Below, piece by piece: positions 1-15,500 of a stretch of 64,000 nucleotides of DNA. Source of the stretch: Ypsolopha sequella (Eukaryota > Arthropoda > Insecta > Lepidoptera > Ypsolophidae). Numbering within the stretch: position 1 is the stretch's first letter; each line of letters starts with the position of its first letter. The translations under genes and the position numbers were made by a program. Where the stretch lies: NCBI GenBank assembly GCA_934047225.1, contig CAKOHE010000089.1:276501-340500 (forward strand), in the 5' to 3' direction. The notes beneath the pieces were generated by a model. The model was given only the letters and a program-made list of their open reading frames with translations. It had not been told where the DNA came from and did no database searches.

Positions 1-3000
1 GTTATTGCTCTTATGCAAAGGGATAAGGGGCACGTTATTGCTCTTATGCAGAGGGATGAGGGCATGTTATTGCTCTTATGCAAAGGGATGAAGGGCGCGT
101 TATTGCTTTTATTCAAAGAGATGAAGGGCGCGTTATTGCTCTTATGAAAAGGGATGAGGGGCACGTTATTAATCTTATGAAAAGGGATGAAGGGCACGTT
201 ATTGCTCTTATGCAAAGGGATGAGGGGCACGTTATTGCTCTTATGCAATGGGATAAGGGGCACGTTATTGCTCTTATGCAAAGGGATGAAGGGCGCGTTA
301 TTGCTCTTATGCAAAGGGATGAGGGGCACGTTATTGCTCTTATGCGAAGGGATAAGGGGCGCGTTATTGCTCTTATGCAAAGGGATGAAGGGCGCGTTAT
401 TGCTCTTATGAAAAGGGATGAGAGGCACGTTATTGCTCTTATGCAAAGGGATGAAGGGCGCGTTATTGCTCTTATGAAAAGGGATGAGGGGCACGTTATT
501 GCTCTTATGCAATGGGATAAGGGGCGCGTTATTGCTCTTATGCAAAGGGATGAAGGGCGCGTTATTGCTCTTATGAAAAGGGATGATGGGCACGTTATTG
601 CTCTTATGCAAAGGGATGAAGGGCGCGTTATTGCTCTTTTGCAAAGGGATGAGGGGCACGTTATTGTTCTTATGCAAAGGGATGAAGGGCGCGTTATTGC
701 TCTTATAAAAGGGATGAAGGGCGCGTTATTGCTCTTATGAAAAGGGATGAGGAGCACGTTATTGCTCTTATGCAAAGGGATGAAGGGCGCGTTATTGCTC
801 TTATGCAAAGAGATAACGGGCACGTTATTGCTCTTATGCAAAGGGATGAAGGGCGCGTTATTGCTCTAATGCAAAGGGATGAAGGGCGCGTTATTGCTTT
901 AATGAAAAGGGATGAGGGGCGCGTTATTGCTCTTATGCAAAGGGATAAGGGGCACGTTATTGCTCTTATGCAAAGGGATGAGGGGCACGTTATTGCTCTT
1001 ATGCAATGGGATGAAGGGCGCGTTATTGCTCTTATGCAAAGGGATGAAGGGCGCGTTATTGCTCTAATGAAAAGGGATGAAGGGCGCGTTATTGCTCTTA
1101 TGCAAAGGGATAAGGGGCACGTTATTGCTCTTATGCAAAGGGATGAGGGGCACGTTATTGCTCTTATGCAATGGGATGAAAGGCGCGTTATTGCTCTTAT
1201 GCAAAGGGATGAGGGGCGCGTTATTGCTCTTATGCAAAGGGATGAGGGGCACGTTATTGCTCTTATGCAATGGGATAAGGGGCAGGTTATTGCTCTTATG
1301 CAAAGGGATAAGGGGCACGTTATTGCTCTTATGCAAAGGGATGAGGGGCATGTTATTGCTCTTATGCAAAGGGATGAAGGGCGCGTTATTGCTCTTATGC
1401 AAAGGGATGAAGGGCGCGTTATTGCTCTTATGAAAAGGGATGAGGGGCACGTTATTGCTCTTATGCAAAGGGATGAAGGGCACGTTATTGCTCTTATGCA
1501 AAGGGATGAGGGGCACGTTATTAATCTTATGCAATGGGATAAGGGGCGCGTTATTGCTCTTATGCAAAGGGATAAGGGGCACGTTATTGCTCTTATGCAA
1601 AGGGATGAAGGGCGCGTTATTGCTCTTATGCAAAGGGATGAGGGGCACGTTATTGCTCTTATGCGAAGGGATAAGGGGCGCGTTATTGCTCTTATGCAAA
1701 GGGATGAGGGGCACGTTATTGCTCTTATGCAATGGGATAAGGGGCGCGTTATTGCTCTTATGCAAAGGGATGAAGGGCGCGTTATTGCTCTTATGAAAAG
1801 GGATGAGGGGCACGCTATTGCTCTTATGCAAAGGGATGAAGGGCGCGTTATTTCTCTTATGAAAAGGGATGAGGGGCACGTTATTGCTCTTATGCAATGG
1901 GATAAGGGGCGCGTTATTGCTCTTATGCAAAGGGATGAAGGGCGCGTTATTGCTCTTATGAAAAGGGATGATGGGCACGTTATTGCTCTTATGCAAAGGG
2001 ATGAAGGGCGCGTTATTGCTCTTATGCAAAGGGATGAGGGGCACGTTATTGCTCTTATGCAATGGTATAAGGGGCGCGTTATTGCTCTTATGCAAAGGGA
2101 TAAGGGGCACCGTATTGCTCTTATGCAAAGGGAAGAAGGGCGCGTTATTGCTCTTATGCAAAGGGATGAGGGGCACGTTATTGCTCTTATGCAATGGGAT
2201 AAGGGGCGCGTTATTGCTCTTATACAAAGGGATAAGGGGCACCGTATTATTCTTATGCAAAGGGATGAAGGGCGCGTTATTGCTCTTATGCAATGGGATA
2301 AGGGGCGCGTTATTGCTCTTATGCAAAAGGATAAGGGGCACGTTATTGCTCTTATGCAAAGGGATGAAGGGCGCGTTATTGCTCTTATGAAAAGGGATGA
2401 GGGGCACGTTATTGCTCTTATGCAAAGGGATAAGGGGCGCGTTATTGCTCTTATGCAAAGGGATGATGGGCACGTTATTGCTCTTATGCAAAGGGATGAA
2501 GGGCGCGTTATTGCTCTTATGAAAAGGGATGAGGGGCACGTTATTGTTCTTATGCAAAGGGATGAAGGGCGCGTTATTGCTCTTATGCAAAGGGATGAAG
2601 GGCGCGTTATTGCTCTTATGAAAAGGGATGAGGGGCACGTTATTGCTCTTATGCAAAGGGATGAAGGGCGCGTCATTGCTCTTATGCAAAGGGATAAGGG
2701 GCACGTTATTGCTCTTATGCAATGGGATAAGGGGTGCGTTATTGCTCTTATGCAAAGGGATAAGGGGCACGTTATTGCTCTTATGCAAAGGGATGAGGGG
2801 CACGTTATTGCTCTTATGCAATGGGATGAAGGGCGCGTTATTGCTCTTATGCAAAGGGATAAAGGGCGCGTTATTGCTCTTATGAAAAGAAATGAGGGGC
2901 GCGTTATTGCTCTTATGCAAAGGGATAAGGGGCACGTTATTGCTCTTATGCAAAGGGATGAGGGGCACGTTATTGCTCTTATGCAATGGGATGAAGGGCG

Positions 3001-3289
3001 CGTTATTGCTCTTATGCAAAGGGATGAAGGGCGCGTTATTGCTCTTTTGCAAAGGGATGAGGGGCACGTTATTGCTCTTATGCAATGGGATAAGGGGCGC
3101 GTTATTGCTCTTATGCAAAGGGATAAGGGGCACGTTATTGCTCTTATGCATAGGGATGAGGGGCATGTTATTGCTCTTATGCAAAGGGATGAAGGGCGCG
3201 TTATTGCTCTTATGCAAAGGGATGAAGGGCGCGTTATTGCTCTTATGAAAAGGGATGAGGGGCACGTTATTGCTCTTATGAAAAGGGAT

Positions 3290-5750
3290 GAAGGGCGCGT
3301 TATTGCTCTTATGCAAAGGGATGAGGGGCACGTTATTGCTCTTACGCAATGGGATAAGGGGCGCGTTATTGCTCTTATGCAAAGGGATAAGGGGCACGTT
3401 ATTGCTCTTATGCAAAGAGATGAAGGGCGCGTTATTGCTCTTATGCAAAGGGATGAGGGGCACGTTATTGCTCTTATGCGAAGGGATAAGGGGCGCGTTA
3501 TTGCTCTTATGCAAAGGGATGAGGGGCACGTTATTGCTCTTATGCAATGGGATAAGGGGCGCGTTATTGCTCTTATGCAAAGGGATGAAGGGCGCGTTAT
3601 TGCTCTTATGAAAAGGGATGAGGGGCACGTTATTGCTCTTATGCAAAGGGATGAAGGGCGCGTTATTGCTCTTATGAAAAGGGATGAGGGGCACGTTATT
3701 GCCCTTATGCAAAGTGATAAGAGGCGCGTTCTTACTCTTATGCAAAGGGATGAGGGGCACGTTCTTGCTCTTATGCGAAAGGATAAGGGGCGCGTTATTG
3801 CTCTTATGCAAAGGGATGAGGGGCACGTTATTGCTCTTATGCAATGGGATAAGGGGCGCGTTATTGCTCTTATGCAAAGGGATAAGGGGCACGTTATTGC
3901 TCTTATGCAAAGGGATGAAGGGCGCGTTATTGCTCTTATGAAAAGGGATGAGGAGCACGTTATTGCTCTTATGCAAAGGGATGAAGGGCGCGTTATTGCT
4001 CTTATGCAAAGGGATAAGGGGCACGTTATTGCTATTATGCAAAGGGATGAAGGGCGCGTTATTGCTCTTATGCGAAGGGATAAGGGGCGCGTTATTGCTC
4101 TTATGCAAAGGGATGAGAGGCACGTTCTTGCTCTTATGCGAAGGGATAAGGGGCACGTTCTTGCTCTTATGCGAAGGGATGAGGGGCACGTTATTGCTCT
4201 TATGCAATGGGATAAGGGGCGCGTTATTGCTCTTATGCAAAAGGATAAGGGGCACGTTATTACTCTTATGCAAAGGGATGAAGGGCGCGTTATTGCTCTT
4301 ATGCAAAGGGATAAGGGGCACGTTATTGCTCTTATGCAAAGGGATGAAGAGCGCGTTATTGCTCTTATGAAAAGGGATGAGGGGCACGTTATTGCTCTTA
4401 TGAAAAGGGATGAGGGGCACGTTATTGCTCTTATGCAAAGGGATGAAGGGCGCGTTATTGCTCTTATGAAAAGGGATGAGGGGCACGTTATTGCTCTTAT
4501 GCAAAGGGATGAAGGGCGCGTTATTGCTCTTATGCAAAGGGATATGGGCACGTTATTGTTCTTATGCAAAGGGATGAAGGGCGCGTTATTGCTCTTATGC
4601 AAAGGGATGAAGGGCGCGTTATTGCTCTTATGAAAAGGGATGAGGGGCACGTTATTGCTCTTATGCAAAGGGATGAAGGGCACGTTATTGCTCTTATGAA
4701 AAGGGATGAGGGGCACGTTATTGCTCTTATGCAAAGGGATGAAGGGCGCGTTATTGCTCTTATGCAAAGGGATAAGGGGCACGTTATTGCTCTTATGCAA
4801 AGGGATGAAGGGCGCGTTATTGCTCTTATGCGAAGGGATAAGGGGCGCGTTATTGCTCTTATGCAAAGGGATAAGGGGCACCGTATTGCTCTTATGCAAA
4901 GGGATGAAGGGCGCGTTATTGCTCTTATGCAATGGGATGAAGATCGCGTTATTGCTCTTATGCAAAGGGATGAAGGGCGCGTTATTGCTCTTATGCAAAG
5001 GGATGAGGGGCGCGTTATTGCTCTTATGCAAAGGGATAAGGGGCACGTTATTGCTCTTATGCAAAGGGATGAGGGGCACGTTATTGCTCTTATGCAATGG
5101 GATGAAGGGCGCGTTATTGCTCTTATGCAAAGGGATGAAGGGCGCGTTATTGCTCTTATGCAAAGGGATGAGGGGCACGTTATTGCTCTTATGCAATGGG
5201 ATAAGGGGCGCGTTATTGCTCTTATGCAAAGGGATAAGGGGCACGTTATTGCTCTTATGCAAAGGGATGAGGGGCATGTTATTGCTCTTATGCAAAGGGA
5301 TGAAGGGCGCGTTATTGCTCTTATGCAAAGGGATGAAGGGCGCGTTATTGCTCTTATGAAAAGGGATGAGGGGCACGTTATTGCTCTTATGCAAAGGGAT
5401 GAAGGGCGCGTTATTGCTCTTATGCAAAGGGATGAGGGGCACGTTATTGCTCTTATGCAATGGGATAAGGGGCGCGTTATTGCTCTTATGCAAAGGGATA
5501 AGGGGCACGTTATTGCTCTTATGCAAAGGGATGAAGGGCGCGTTATTGCTCTTATGCAAAGGGATGAGGGGCACGTTATTGCTCTTATGCAAAGGGATAA
5601 GGGGCGCGTTATTGCTCTTATGAAAAGGGATGAGGGGCACGTTATTGCTCTTATGCAATGGGATAAGGGGCGCGTTATTGCTCTTATGCAAAGGGATGAA
5701 GGGCGCGTTATTGCTCTTATGAAAAGGGATGAGGGGCACGTTATTGCTCT
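3290..5750. repeat. Segmental duplication inside 33-bp array, copy 1 (offset 3,398 bp)
   Basis: The variant order from about 3,290 to 5,750 recurs at about 6,688-9,148 with an offset of 3,398 bp (103 units minus one base). A shared one-base slip in the unit GGGATATGGGCACG (about 4,543 and 7,941) marks both copies. The slip recurs near 24,472, tying a third region to this lineage. Confidence 0.8.
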
Positions 5751-6687
5751 TATGCAATGGGATAAGGGGCGCGTTATTGCTCTTATGCAAAGGGATAAGG
5801 GGCACGTTATTGCTCTTATGCAAAGGGATGAAGGGCGCGTTATTGCTCTTATGCAAAGGGATGAGGGGCACGTTATTGCTCTTATGCAAAGGGATAAGGG
5901 GCGCGTTATTGCTCTTATGAAAAGGGATGAGGGGCACGTTATTGCTCTTATGCAATGGGATAAGGGGCGCGTTATTGCTCTTATGCAAAGGGATGAAGGG
6001 CGCGTTATTGCTCTTATGCAAAGGGATGAGGGGCACGTTATTGCTCTTATGCAAAGGGATAAGGGGCGCGTTATTGCTCTTATGAAAAGGGATGAGGGGC
6101 ACGTTATTGCTCTTATGCAATGGGATAAGGGGCGCGTTATTGCTCTTATGCAAAGGGATGAAGGGCGCGTTATTGCTCTTATGCAAAGGGATGAAGGGCG
6201 CGTTATTGCTCTTATGAAAAGGGATGAGGAGCACGTTATTGCTCTTATGCAAAGGGATGAAGGGCGCGTTATTGCTCTTATGCAAAGGGATAAGGGGCAC
6301 GTTATTGCTCTTATGCAAAGAGATGAAGGGCGCGTTATTGCTCTTATGCAAAGGGATGAAGGGCGCATTATTGCTCTAATGAAAAGGGATGAGGGGCGCG
6401 TTATTGCTCTTTTGCAAAGGGATAAGGGGCACGTTATTGCTCTTATGCAAAGGGATGAGGGGCACGTTCTTGCTCTTATGCAATGGGATGAAGGGCGCGT
6501 TATTGCTCTTATGCAAAGGGATGAAGGGGGCGTTATTGCTCTAATGAATAGGGATGAGGGGCGCGTTATTGCTCTTATGCAAAGGGATAAGGGGCACGTT
6601 ATTGCTCTTATGCAAAGGGATGAGGGGCACGTTATTGCTCTAATGCAATGGGATGAAGGGCGCGTTATTGCTCTTATGCAAAGGGAT

Positions 6688-9148
6688 GAAGGGCGCGTTA
6701 TTGCTCTTATGCAAAGGGATGAGGGGCACGTTATTGCTCTTATGCAATGGGATAAGGGGCGCGTTATTGCTCTTATGCAAAGGGATAAGGGGCACGTTAT
6801 TGCTCTTATGCAAAGAGATGAAGGGCGCGTTATTGCTCTTATGCAAAGGGATGAGGGGCACGTTATTGCTCTTATGCGAAGGGATAAGGGGCGCGTTATT
6901 GCTCTTATGCAAAGGGATGAGGGGCACGTTATTGCTCTTATGCAATGGGATAAGGGGCGCGTTATTGCTCTTATGCAAAGGGATGAAGGGCGCGTTATTG
7001 CTCTTATGAAAAGGGATGAGGGGCACGTTATTGCTCTTATGCAAAGGGATGAAGGGCGCGTTATTGCTCTTATGAAAAGGGATGAGGGGCACGTTATTGC
7101 CCTTATGCAAAGTGATAAGAGGCGCGTTCTTACTCTTATGCAAAGGGATGAGGGGCACGTTCTTGCTCTTATGCGAAAGGATAAGGGGCGCGTTATTGCT
7201 CTTATGCAAAGGGATGAGGGGCACGTTATTGCTCTTATGCAATGGGATAAGGGGCGCGTTATTGCTCTTATGCAAAGGGATAAGGGGCACGTTATTGCTC
7301 TTATGCAAAGGGATGAAGGGCGCGTTATTGCTCTTATGAAAAGGGATGAGGAGCACGTTATTGCTCTTATGCAAAGGGATGAAGGGCGCGTTATTGCTCT
7401 TATGCAAAGGGATAAGGGGCACGTTATTGCTATTATGCAAAGGGATGAAGGGCGCGTTATTGCTCTTATGCGAAGGGATAAGGGGCGCGTTATTGCTCTT
7501 ATGCAAAGGGATGAGAGGCACGTTCTTGCTCTTATGCGAAGGGATAAGGGGCACGTTCTTGCTCTTATGCGAAGGGATGAGGGGCACGTTATTGCTCTTA
7601 TGCAATGGGATAAGGGGCGCGTTATTGCTCTTATGCAAAAGGATAAGGGGCACGTTATTACTCTTATGCAAAGGGATGAAGGGCGCGTTATTGCTCTTAT
7701 GCAAAGGGATAAGGGGCACGTTATTGCTCTTATGCAAAGGGATGAAGAGCGCGTTATTGCTCTTATGAAAAGGGATGAGGGGCACGTTATTGCTCTTATG
7801 AAAAGGGATGAGGGGCACGTTATTGCTCTTATGCAAAGGGATGAAGGGCGCGTTATTGCTCTTATGAAAAGGGATGAGGGGCACGTTATTGCTCTTATGC
7901 AAAGGGATGAAGGGCGCGTTATTGCTCTTATGCAAAGGGATATGGGCACGTTATTGTTCTTATGCAAAGGGATGAAGGGCGCGTTATTGCTCTTATGCAA
8001 AGGGATGAAGGGCGCGTTATTGCTCTTATGAAAAGGGATGAGGGGCACGTTATTGCTCTTATGCAAAGGGATGAAGGGCACGTTATTGCTCTTATGAAAA
8101 GGGATGAGGGGCACGTTATTGCTCTTATGCAAAGGGATGAAGGGCGCGTTATTGCTCTTATGCAAAGGGATAAGGGGCACGTTATTGCTCTTATGCAAAG
8201 GGATGAAGGGCGCGTTATTGCTCTTATGCGAAGGGATAAGGGGCGCGTTATTGCTCTTATGCAAAGGGATAAGGGGCACCGTATTGCTCTTATGCAAAGG
8301 GATGAAGGGCGCGTTATTGCTCTTATGCAATGGGATGAAGATCGCGTTATTGCTCTTATGCAAAGGGATGAAGGGCGCGTTATTGCTCTTATGAAAAGGG
8401 ATGAGGGGCGCGTTATTGCTCTTATGCAAAGGGATAAGGGGCACGTTATTGCTCTTATGCAAAGGGATGAGGGGCACGTTATTGCTCTTATGCAATGGGA
8501 TGAAGGGCGCGTTATTGCTCTTATGCAAAGGGATGAAGGGCGCGTTATTGCTCTTATGCAAAGGGATGAGGGGCACGTTATTGCTCTTATGCAATGGGAT
8601 AAGGGGCGCGTTATTGCTCTTATGCAAAGGGATAAGGGGCACGTTATTGCTCTTATGCAAAGGGATGAGGGGCATGTTATTGCTCTTATGCAAAGGGATG
8701 AAAGGCGCGTTATTGCTCTTATGCAAAGGGATGAAGGGCGCGTTATTGCTCTTATGAAAAGGGATGAGGGGCACGTTATTGCTCTTATGCAAAGGGATGA
8801 AGGGCGCGTTATTGCTCTTATGCAAAGGGATGAGGGGCACGTTATTGCTCTTATGCAATGGGATAAGGGGCGCGTTATTGCTCTTATGCAAAGGGATAAG
8901 GGGCACGTTATTGCTCTTATGCAAAGGGATGAAGGGCGCGTTATTGCTCTTATGCAAAGGGATGAGGGGCACGTTATTGCTCTTATGCAAAGGGATAAGG
9001 GGCGCGTTATTGCTCTTATGAAAAGGGATGAGGGGCACGTTATTGCTCTTATGCAATGGGATAAGGGGCGCGTTATTGCTCTTATGCAAAGGGATGAAGG
9101 GCGCGTTATTGCTCTTATGAAAAGGGATGAGGGGCACGTTATTGCTCT
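6688..9148. repeat. Segmental duplication inside 33-bp array, copy 2 (offset 3,398 bp)
   Basis: This is the second copy of the block at about 3,290-5,750. It carries the same diagnostic slip and the same cluster of GTTCTTACTCTT units (about 7,127). It diverges from copy 1 just after 9,148. Confidence 0.8.
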
Positions 9149-9509
9149 TATGCAAAGGGATGAAGGGCGCGTTATTGCTCTTATGAAAAGGGATGAGGGG
9201 CACGTTATTGCCCTTATGCGAAGTGATAAGAGGCGCGTTCTTACTCTTATGCAAAGGGATGAGGGGCACGTTCTTGCTCTTATGCGAAAGGATAAGGGGC
9301 GCGTTATTGCTCTTATGCAAAGGGATGAGGGGCACGTTATTGCTTTAATGCAATGGGATAAGGGGCGCGTTATTGCTCTTATGCAAAGGGATAAGGGGCT
9401 ATTATTGCTCTTATGCAAAGGGATGAAGGGCGCGTTATTGCTCTTATGAAAAGGGATGAGGAGCACGTTATTGCTCTTATGCAAAGGGATGAAGGGCGCG
9501 TTATTGCTC

Positions 9510-12500
9510 TTATGCAAAGGGATAAGGGGCACGTTATTGCTCTTATGCAAAGGGATGAAGGGCGCGTTATTGCTCTTATGCAAAGGGATGAAGGGCGCAT
9601 TATTGCTCTAATGAAAAGGGATGAGGGGCGCGTTATTGCTCTTTTGCAAAGGGATAAGGGGCACGTTATTGCTCTTATGCAAAGGGATGAGGGGCACGTT
9701 CTTGCTCTTATGCAATGGGATGAAGGGCGCGTTATTGCTCTTATGCAAAGGGATGAAGGGGGCGTTATTGCTCTAATGAATAGGGATGAGGGGCGCGTTA
9801 TTGCTCTTATGCAAAGGGATAAGGGGCACGTTATTGCTCTTATGCAAAGGGATGAGGGGCACGTTATTGCTCTAATGCAATGGGATGAAGGGCGCGTTAT
9901 TGCTCTTATGCAAAGGGATGAAGGGCGCGTTATTGCTCTTATGCAAAGGGATGAGGGGCACGTTATTGCTCTTATGCAATGGGATAAGGGGCGCGTTATT
10001 GCTCTTATGCAAAGGGATAAGGGGCACGTTATTGCTCTTATGCAGAGGGATGAGGGGCATGTTATTGCTCTTATGCAAAGGGATGAAGGGCGCGTTATTG
10101 CTTTTATTCAAAGGGATGAAGGGCGCGTTATTGCTCTTATGAAAAGGGATGAGGGGCACGTTATTAATCTTATGCAAAGGGATGAAGGGCACGTTATTGC
10201 TCTTATGCAAAGGGATGAGGGGCACGTTATTGCTCTTATGCAATGGGATAAGGGGCGCGTTATTGCTCTTATGCAAAGGGATAAGGGGCACGTTATTGCT
10301 CTTATGCAAAGGGATGAAGGGCGCGTTATTGCTCTTATGCAAAGGGATGAGGGGCACGTTATTGCTCTTATGCGAAGGGATAAGGGGCGCGTTATTGCTC
10401 TTATGCAAAGGGATGAGGGGCACGTTATTGCTCTTATGCAATGGGATAAGGGGCGCGTTATTGCTCTTATGCAAAGGGATGAAGGGCGCGTTATTGCTCT
10501 TATGAAAAGGGATGAGAGGCACGTTATTGCTCTTATGCAAAGGGATGAAGGGCGCGTTATGCTCCTTATGAAAAGGGATGAGGGGCACGTTATTGCTCTT
10601 ATGCAATGGGAAAAAGGGGCGCGTTATTGCTCTTATGCAAAGGGATGAAGGGCGCGTTATTGCTCTTATGAAAAGGGATGATGGGCACGTTATTGCTCTT
10701 ATGCAAAGGGATGAGGGCGCGTTATTGCTCTTATGCAAAGGGATGAGGGGCACGTTATTGTTCTTATGCAAAGGGATGAAGGGCGCGTTATTGCTCTTAT
10801 AAAAGGGATGAAGGGCGCGTTATTGCTCTTATGAAAAGGGATGAGGAGCACGTTATTGCTCTTATGCAAAGGGATGAAGGGCGCGTTATTGCTCTTATGC
10901 AAAGAGATAACGGGCACGTCATTGCTCTTATGCAAAGGGATGAAGGGCGCGTTATTGCTCTTATGCAAAGGGATGAAGGGCGCGTTATTGCTCTAATGAA
11001 AAGGGATGAAGGGCGCGTTATTGCTCTTATGCAAAGGGATAAGGGGCACGTTATTGCTCTTATGCAAAGGTATGAGGGGCACGTTATTGCTCTTATGCAA
11101 TGGGATGAAGGGCGCGTTATTGCTCTTATGCAAAGGGATGAAGGGCGCGTTATTGCTCTAATGAAAAGGGATGAAGGGCGCGTTATTGCTCTTATGCAAA
11201 GGGATAAGGGGCACGTTATTGCTCTTATGCAAAGGGATGAGGGGCACGTTATTGCTCTTATGCAATGGGATGAAGGGCGCGTTATTGCTCTTATGCAAAG
11301 GGATGAGGGGCGCGTTATTGCTCTTATGCAAAGGGATAAGGGGCACGTTATTGCTCTTATGCAAAGGGATGAGGGGCATGTTATTGCTCTTATGCAAAGG
11401 GATGAAGGGCGCGTTATTGCTCTTATGCAAAGGGATGAAGGGCGCGTTATTGCTCTTATGAAAAGGGATGAGGGGCACGTTATTGCTCTTATGCAAAGGG
11501 ATGAAGGGCACGTTATTGCTCTTATGCAAAGGGATGAGGGGCACGTTATTAATCTTATGCAATGGGATAAGGGGCGCGTTATTGCTCTTATGCAAAGGGA
11601 TAAGGGGCACGTTATTGCTCTTATGCAAAGGGATGAAGGGCGCGTTATTGCTTTTATGCAAAGGGATGAGGGGCACGTTATTGCTCTTATGCGAAGGGAT
11701 AAGGGGCGCGTTATTGCTCTTATGCAAAGGGATGAGGGGCACGTTATTGCTCTTATGCAATGGGATAAGGGGCGCGTTATTGCTCTTATGCAAAGGGATG
11801 AAGGGCGCGTTATTGCTCTTATGAAAAGGGATGAGGGGCACGCTATTGCTCTTATGCAAAGGGATGAAGGGCGCGTTATTGCTCTTATGAAAAGGGATGA
11901 GGGGCACGTTATTGCTCTTATGCAATGGGATAAGGGGCGCGTTATTGCTCTTATGCAAAGGGATGAAGGGCGCGTTATTGCTCTTATGAAAAGGGATGAT
12001 GGGCACGTTATTGCTCTTATGCAAAGGGATGAAGGGTGCGTTATTGCTCTTATGCAAAGGGATGAGGGGCACGTTATTGCTCTTATGCAATGGGATAAGG
12101 GGCGCGTTATTGCTCTTATGCAAAGGGATAAGGGGCACCGTATTGCTCTTATGCAAAGGGAAGAAGGGCGCGTTATTGCTCTTATGCAAAGGGATGAGGG
12201 GCACGTTATTGCTCTTATGCAATGGGATAAGGGGCGCGTTATTGCTCTTATACAAAGGGATAAGGGGCACCGTATTGCTCTTATGTAAAGGGATGAAGGG
12301 CGCGTAATTGCTCTTATGCAATGGGATAAGGGGCGCGTTATTGCTCTTATGCAAAAGGATAAGGGGCACGTTATTGCTCTTATGCAAAGGGATGAAGGGC
12401 GCGTTATTGCTCTTATGAAAAGGGATGAGGGGCACGTTGTTGCTCTTATGCAAAGGGATAAAGGGCGCGTTATTGCTCTTATGCAAAGGGATAAGGGGCA

Positions 12501-15500
12501 CGTTATTGCTCTTATGCAAAGGGATGAGGGGCACGTTATTGCTCTTATGCAATGGGATAAGGGGCGCGTTATTGCTCTTATGCAAAGGGATAAGGGGCAC
12601 GTTATTGCTCTTATGCAAAGGGATGAAGGGCGCGTTATTGCTCTTATGAAAAGGGATGAGGGGCACGTTATTGTTCTTATGCAAAGGGATGAAGGGCGCG
12701 TTATTGCTCTTATGCAAAGGGATGAAGGGCGCGTTATTGCTCTTATGAAAAGGGATGAGGGGCACGTTATTGCTCTTATGCAAAGGGATGAAGGGCGCGT
12801 TATTGCTCTTATGAAAAGGGATGAGGGGCACGTTATTGCTCTTATGCAAAGGGATGAAGGGCGCGTCATTGCTCTTATGCAAAGGGATAAGGGGCACGTT
12901 ATTGCTTGTATGCAATGGGATAAGGGGTGCGTTATTGCTCTTATGCAAAGGGATAAGGGGCACGTTATTGCTCTTATGCAAAGGGATGAGGGGCACGTTA
13001 TTGCTCTTATGCAATGGGATGAAGGGCGCGTTATTGCTCTTATGCAAAGGGATGAAGGGCGCGTTATTGCTCTTATGAAAAGAAATGAGGGGCGCGTTAT
13101 TGCTCTTATGCAAAGGGATAAGGGGCACGTTATTGCTCTTATGCAAAGGGATGAGGGGCACGTTATTGCTCTTATGCAATGGGATGAAGGGCGCGTTATT
13201 GCTCTTATGCAAAGGGATGAAGGGCGCGTTATTGCTCTTATGCAAAGGGATGAGGGGCACGTTATTGCTCTTATGCAATGGGATAAGGGGCGCGTTATTG
13301 CTCTTATGCAAAGGGATAAGGGGCACGTTATTGCTCTTATGCATAGGGATGAGGGGCATGTTATTGCTCTTATGCAAAGGGATGAAGGGCGCGTTATTGC
13401 TCTTATGCAAAGGGATGAAGGGCGCGTTATTGCTCTTATGAAAAGGGATGAGGGGCACGTTATTGCTCTTATGCAAAGGGATGAAGGGCGCGTTATTGCT
13501 CTTATGCAAAGGGATGAGGGGCACGTTATTGCTCTTACGCAATGGGATAAGGGGCGCGTTATTGCTCTTATGCAAAGGGATAAGGGGCACGTTATTGCTC
13601 TTATGCAAAGAGATGAAGGGCGCGTTATTGCTCTTATGCAAAGGGATGAGGGGCACGTTATTGCTCTTATGCGAAGGGATAAGGGGCGCGTTATTGCTCT
13701 TATGCAAAGGGATGAGGGGCACGTTATTGCTCTTATGCAATGGGATAAGGGACGCGTTATTGCTCTTATGCAAAGGGATGAAGGGCGCGTTATTGCTCTT
13801 ATGAAAAGGGATGAGGGGCACGTTATTGCTCTTATGCAAAGGGATGAAGGGCGCGTTATTGCTCTTATGAAAAGGGATGAGGGGCACGTTATTGCCCTTA
13901 TGCAAAGTGATAAGAGGCGCGTTCTTACTCTTATGCAAAGGGATGAGGGGCACGTTCTTGCTCTTATGCGAAAGGATAAGGGGCGCGTTATTGCTCTTAT
14001 GCAAAGGGATGAGGGGCACGTTATTGCTCTTATGCAATGGGATAAGGGGCGCGTTATTGCTCTTATGCAAAGGGATAAGGGGCACGTTATTGCTCTTATG
14101 CAAAGGGATGAAGGGCGCGTTATTGCTCTTATGAAAAGGGATGAGGAGCACGTTATTGCTCTTATGCAAAGGGATGAAGGGCGCGTTATTGCTCTTATGC
14201 AAAGGGATAAGGGGCACGTTATTGCTATTATGCAAAGGGATGAAGGGCGCGTTATTGCTCTTATGCGAAGGGATAAGGGGCGCGTTATTGCTCTTATGCA
14301 AAGGGATGAGAGGCACGTTCTTGCTCTTATGCGAAGGGATAAGGGGCACGTTCTTGCTCTTATGCGAAGGGATGAGGGGCACGTTATTGCTATTATGCAA
14401 AGGGATGAAGGGCGCGTTATTGCTCTTATGCGAAGGGATAAGGGGCGCGTTATTGCTCTTATGCAAAGGGATGAAGGGTGCGTTATTGCTCTTATGCAAA
14501 GGGATGAGGGGCACGTTATTGCTCTTATGCAATGGGATAAGGGGCGCGTTATTGCTCTTATGCAAAGGGATAAGGGGCACCGTATTGCTCTTATGCAAAG
14601 GGAAGAAGGGCGCGTTATTGCTCTTATGCAAAGGGATGAGGGGCACGTTATTGCTCTTATGCAATGGGATAAGGGGCGCGTTATTGCTCTTATACAAAGG
14701 GATAAGGGGCACCGTATTGCTCTTATGTAAAGGGATGAAGGGCGCGTAATTGCTCTTATGCAATGGGATAAGGGGCGCGTTATTGCTCTTATGCAAAAGG
14801 ATAAGGGGCACGTTATTGCTCTTATGCAAAGGGATGAAGGGCGCGTTATTGCTCTTATGAAAAGGGATGAGGGGCACGTTGTTGCTCTTATGCAAAGGGA
14901 TAAAGGGCGCGTTATTGCTCTTATGCAAAGGGATAAGGGGCACGTTATTGCTCTTATGCAAAGGGATGAGGGGCACGTTATTGCTCTTATGCAATGGGAT
15001 AAGGGGCGCGTTATTGCTCTTATGCAAAGGGATAAGGGGCACGTTATTGCTCTTATGCAAAGGGATGAAGGGCGCGTTATTGCTCTTATGAAAAGGGATG
15101 AGGGGCACGTTATTGTTCTTATGCAAAGGGATGAAGGGCGCGTTATTGCTCTTATGCAAAGGGATGAAGGGCGCGTTATTGCTCTTATGAAAAGGGATGA
15201 GGGGCACGTTATTGCTCTTATGCAAAGGGATGAAGGGCGCGTTATTGCTCTTATGAAAAGGGATGAGGGGCACGTTATTGCTCTTATGCAAAGGGATGAA
15301 GGGCGCGTCATTGCTCTTATGCAAAGGGATAAGGGGCACGTTATTGCTTGTATGCAATGGGATAAGGGGTGCGTTATTGCTCTTATGCAAAGGGATAAGG
15401 GGCACGTTATTGCTCTTATGCAAAGGGATGAGGGGCACGTTATTGCTCTTATGCAATGGGATGAAGGGCGCGTTATTGCTCTTATGCAAAGGGATGAAGG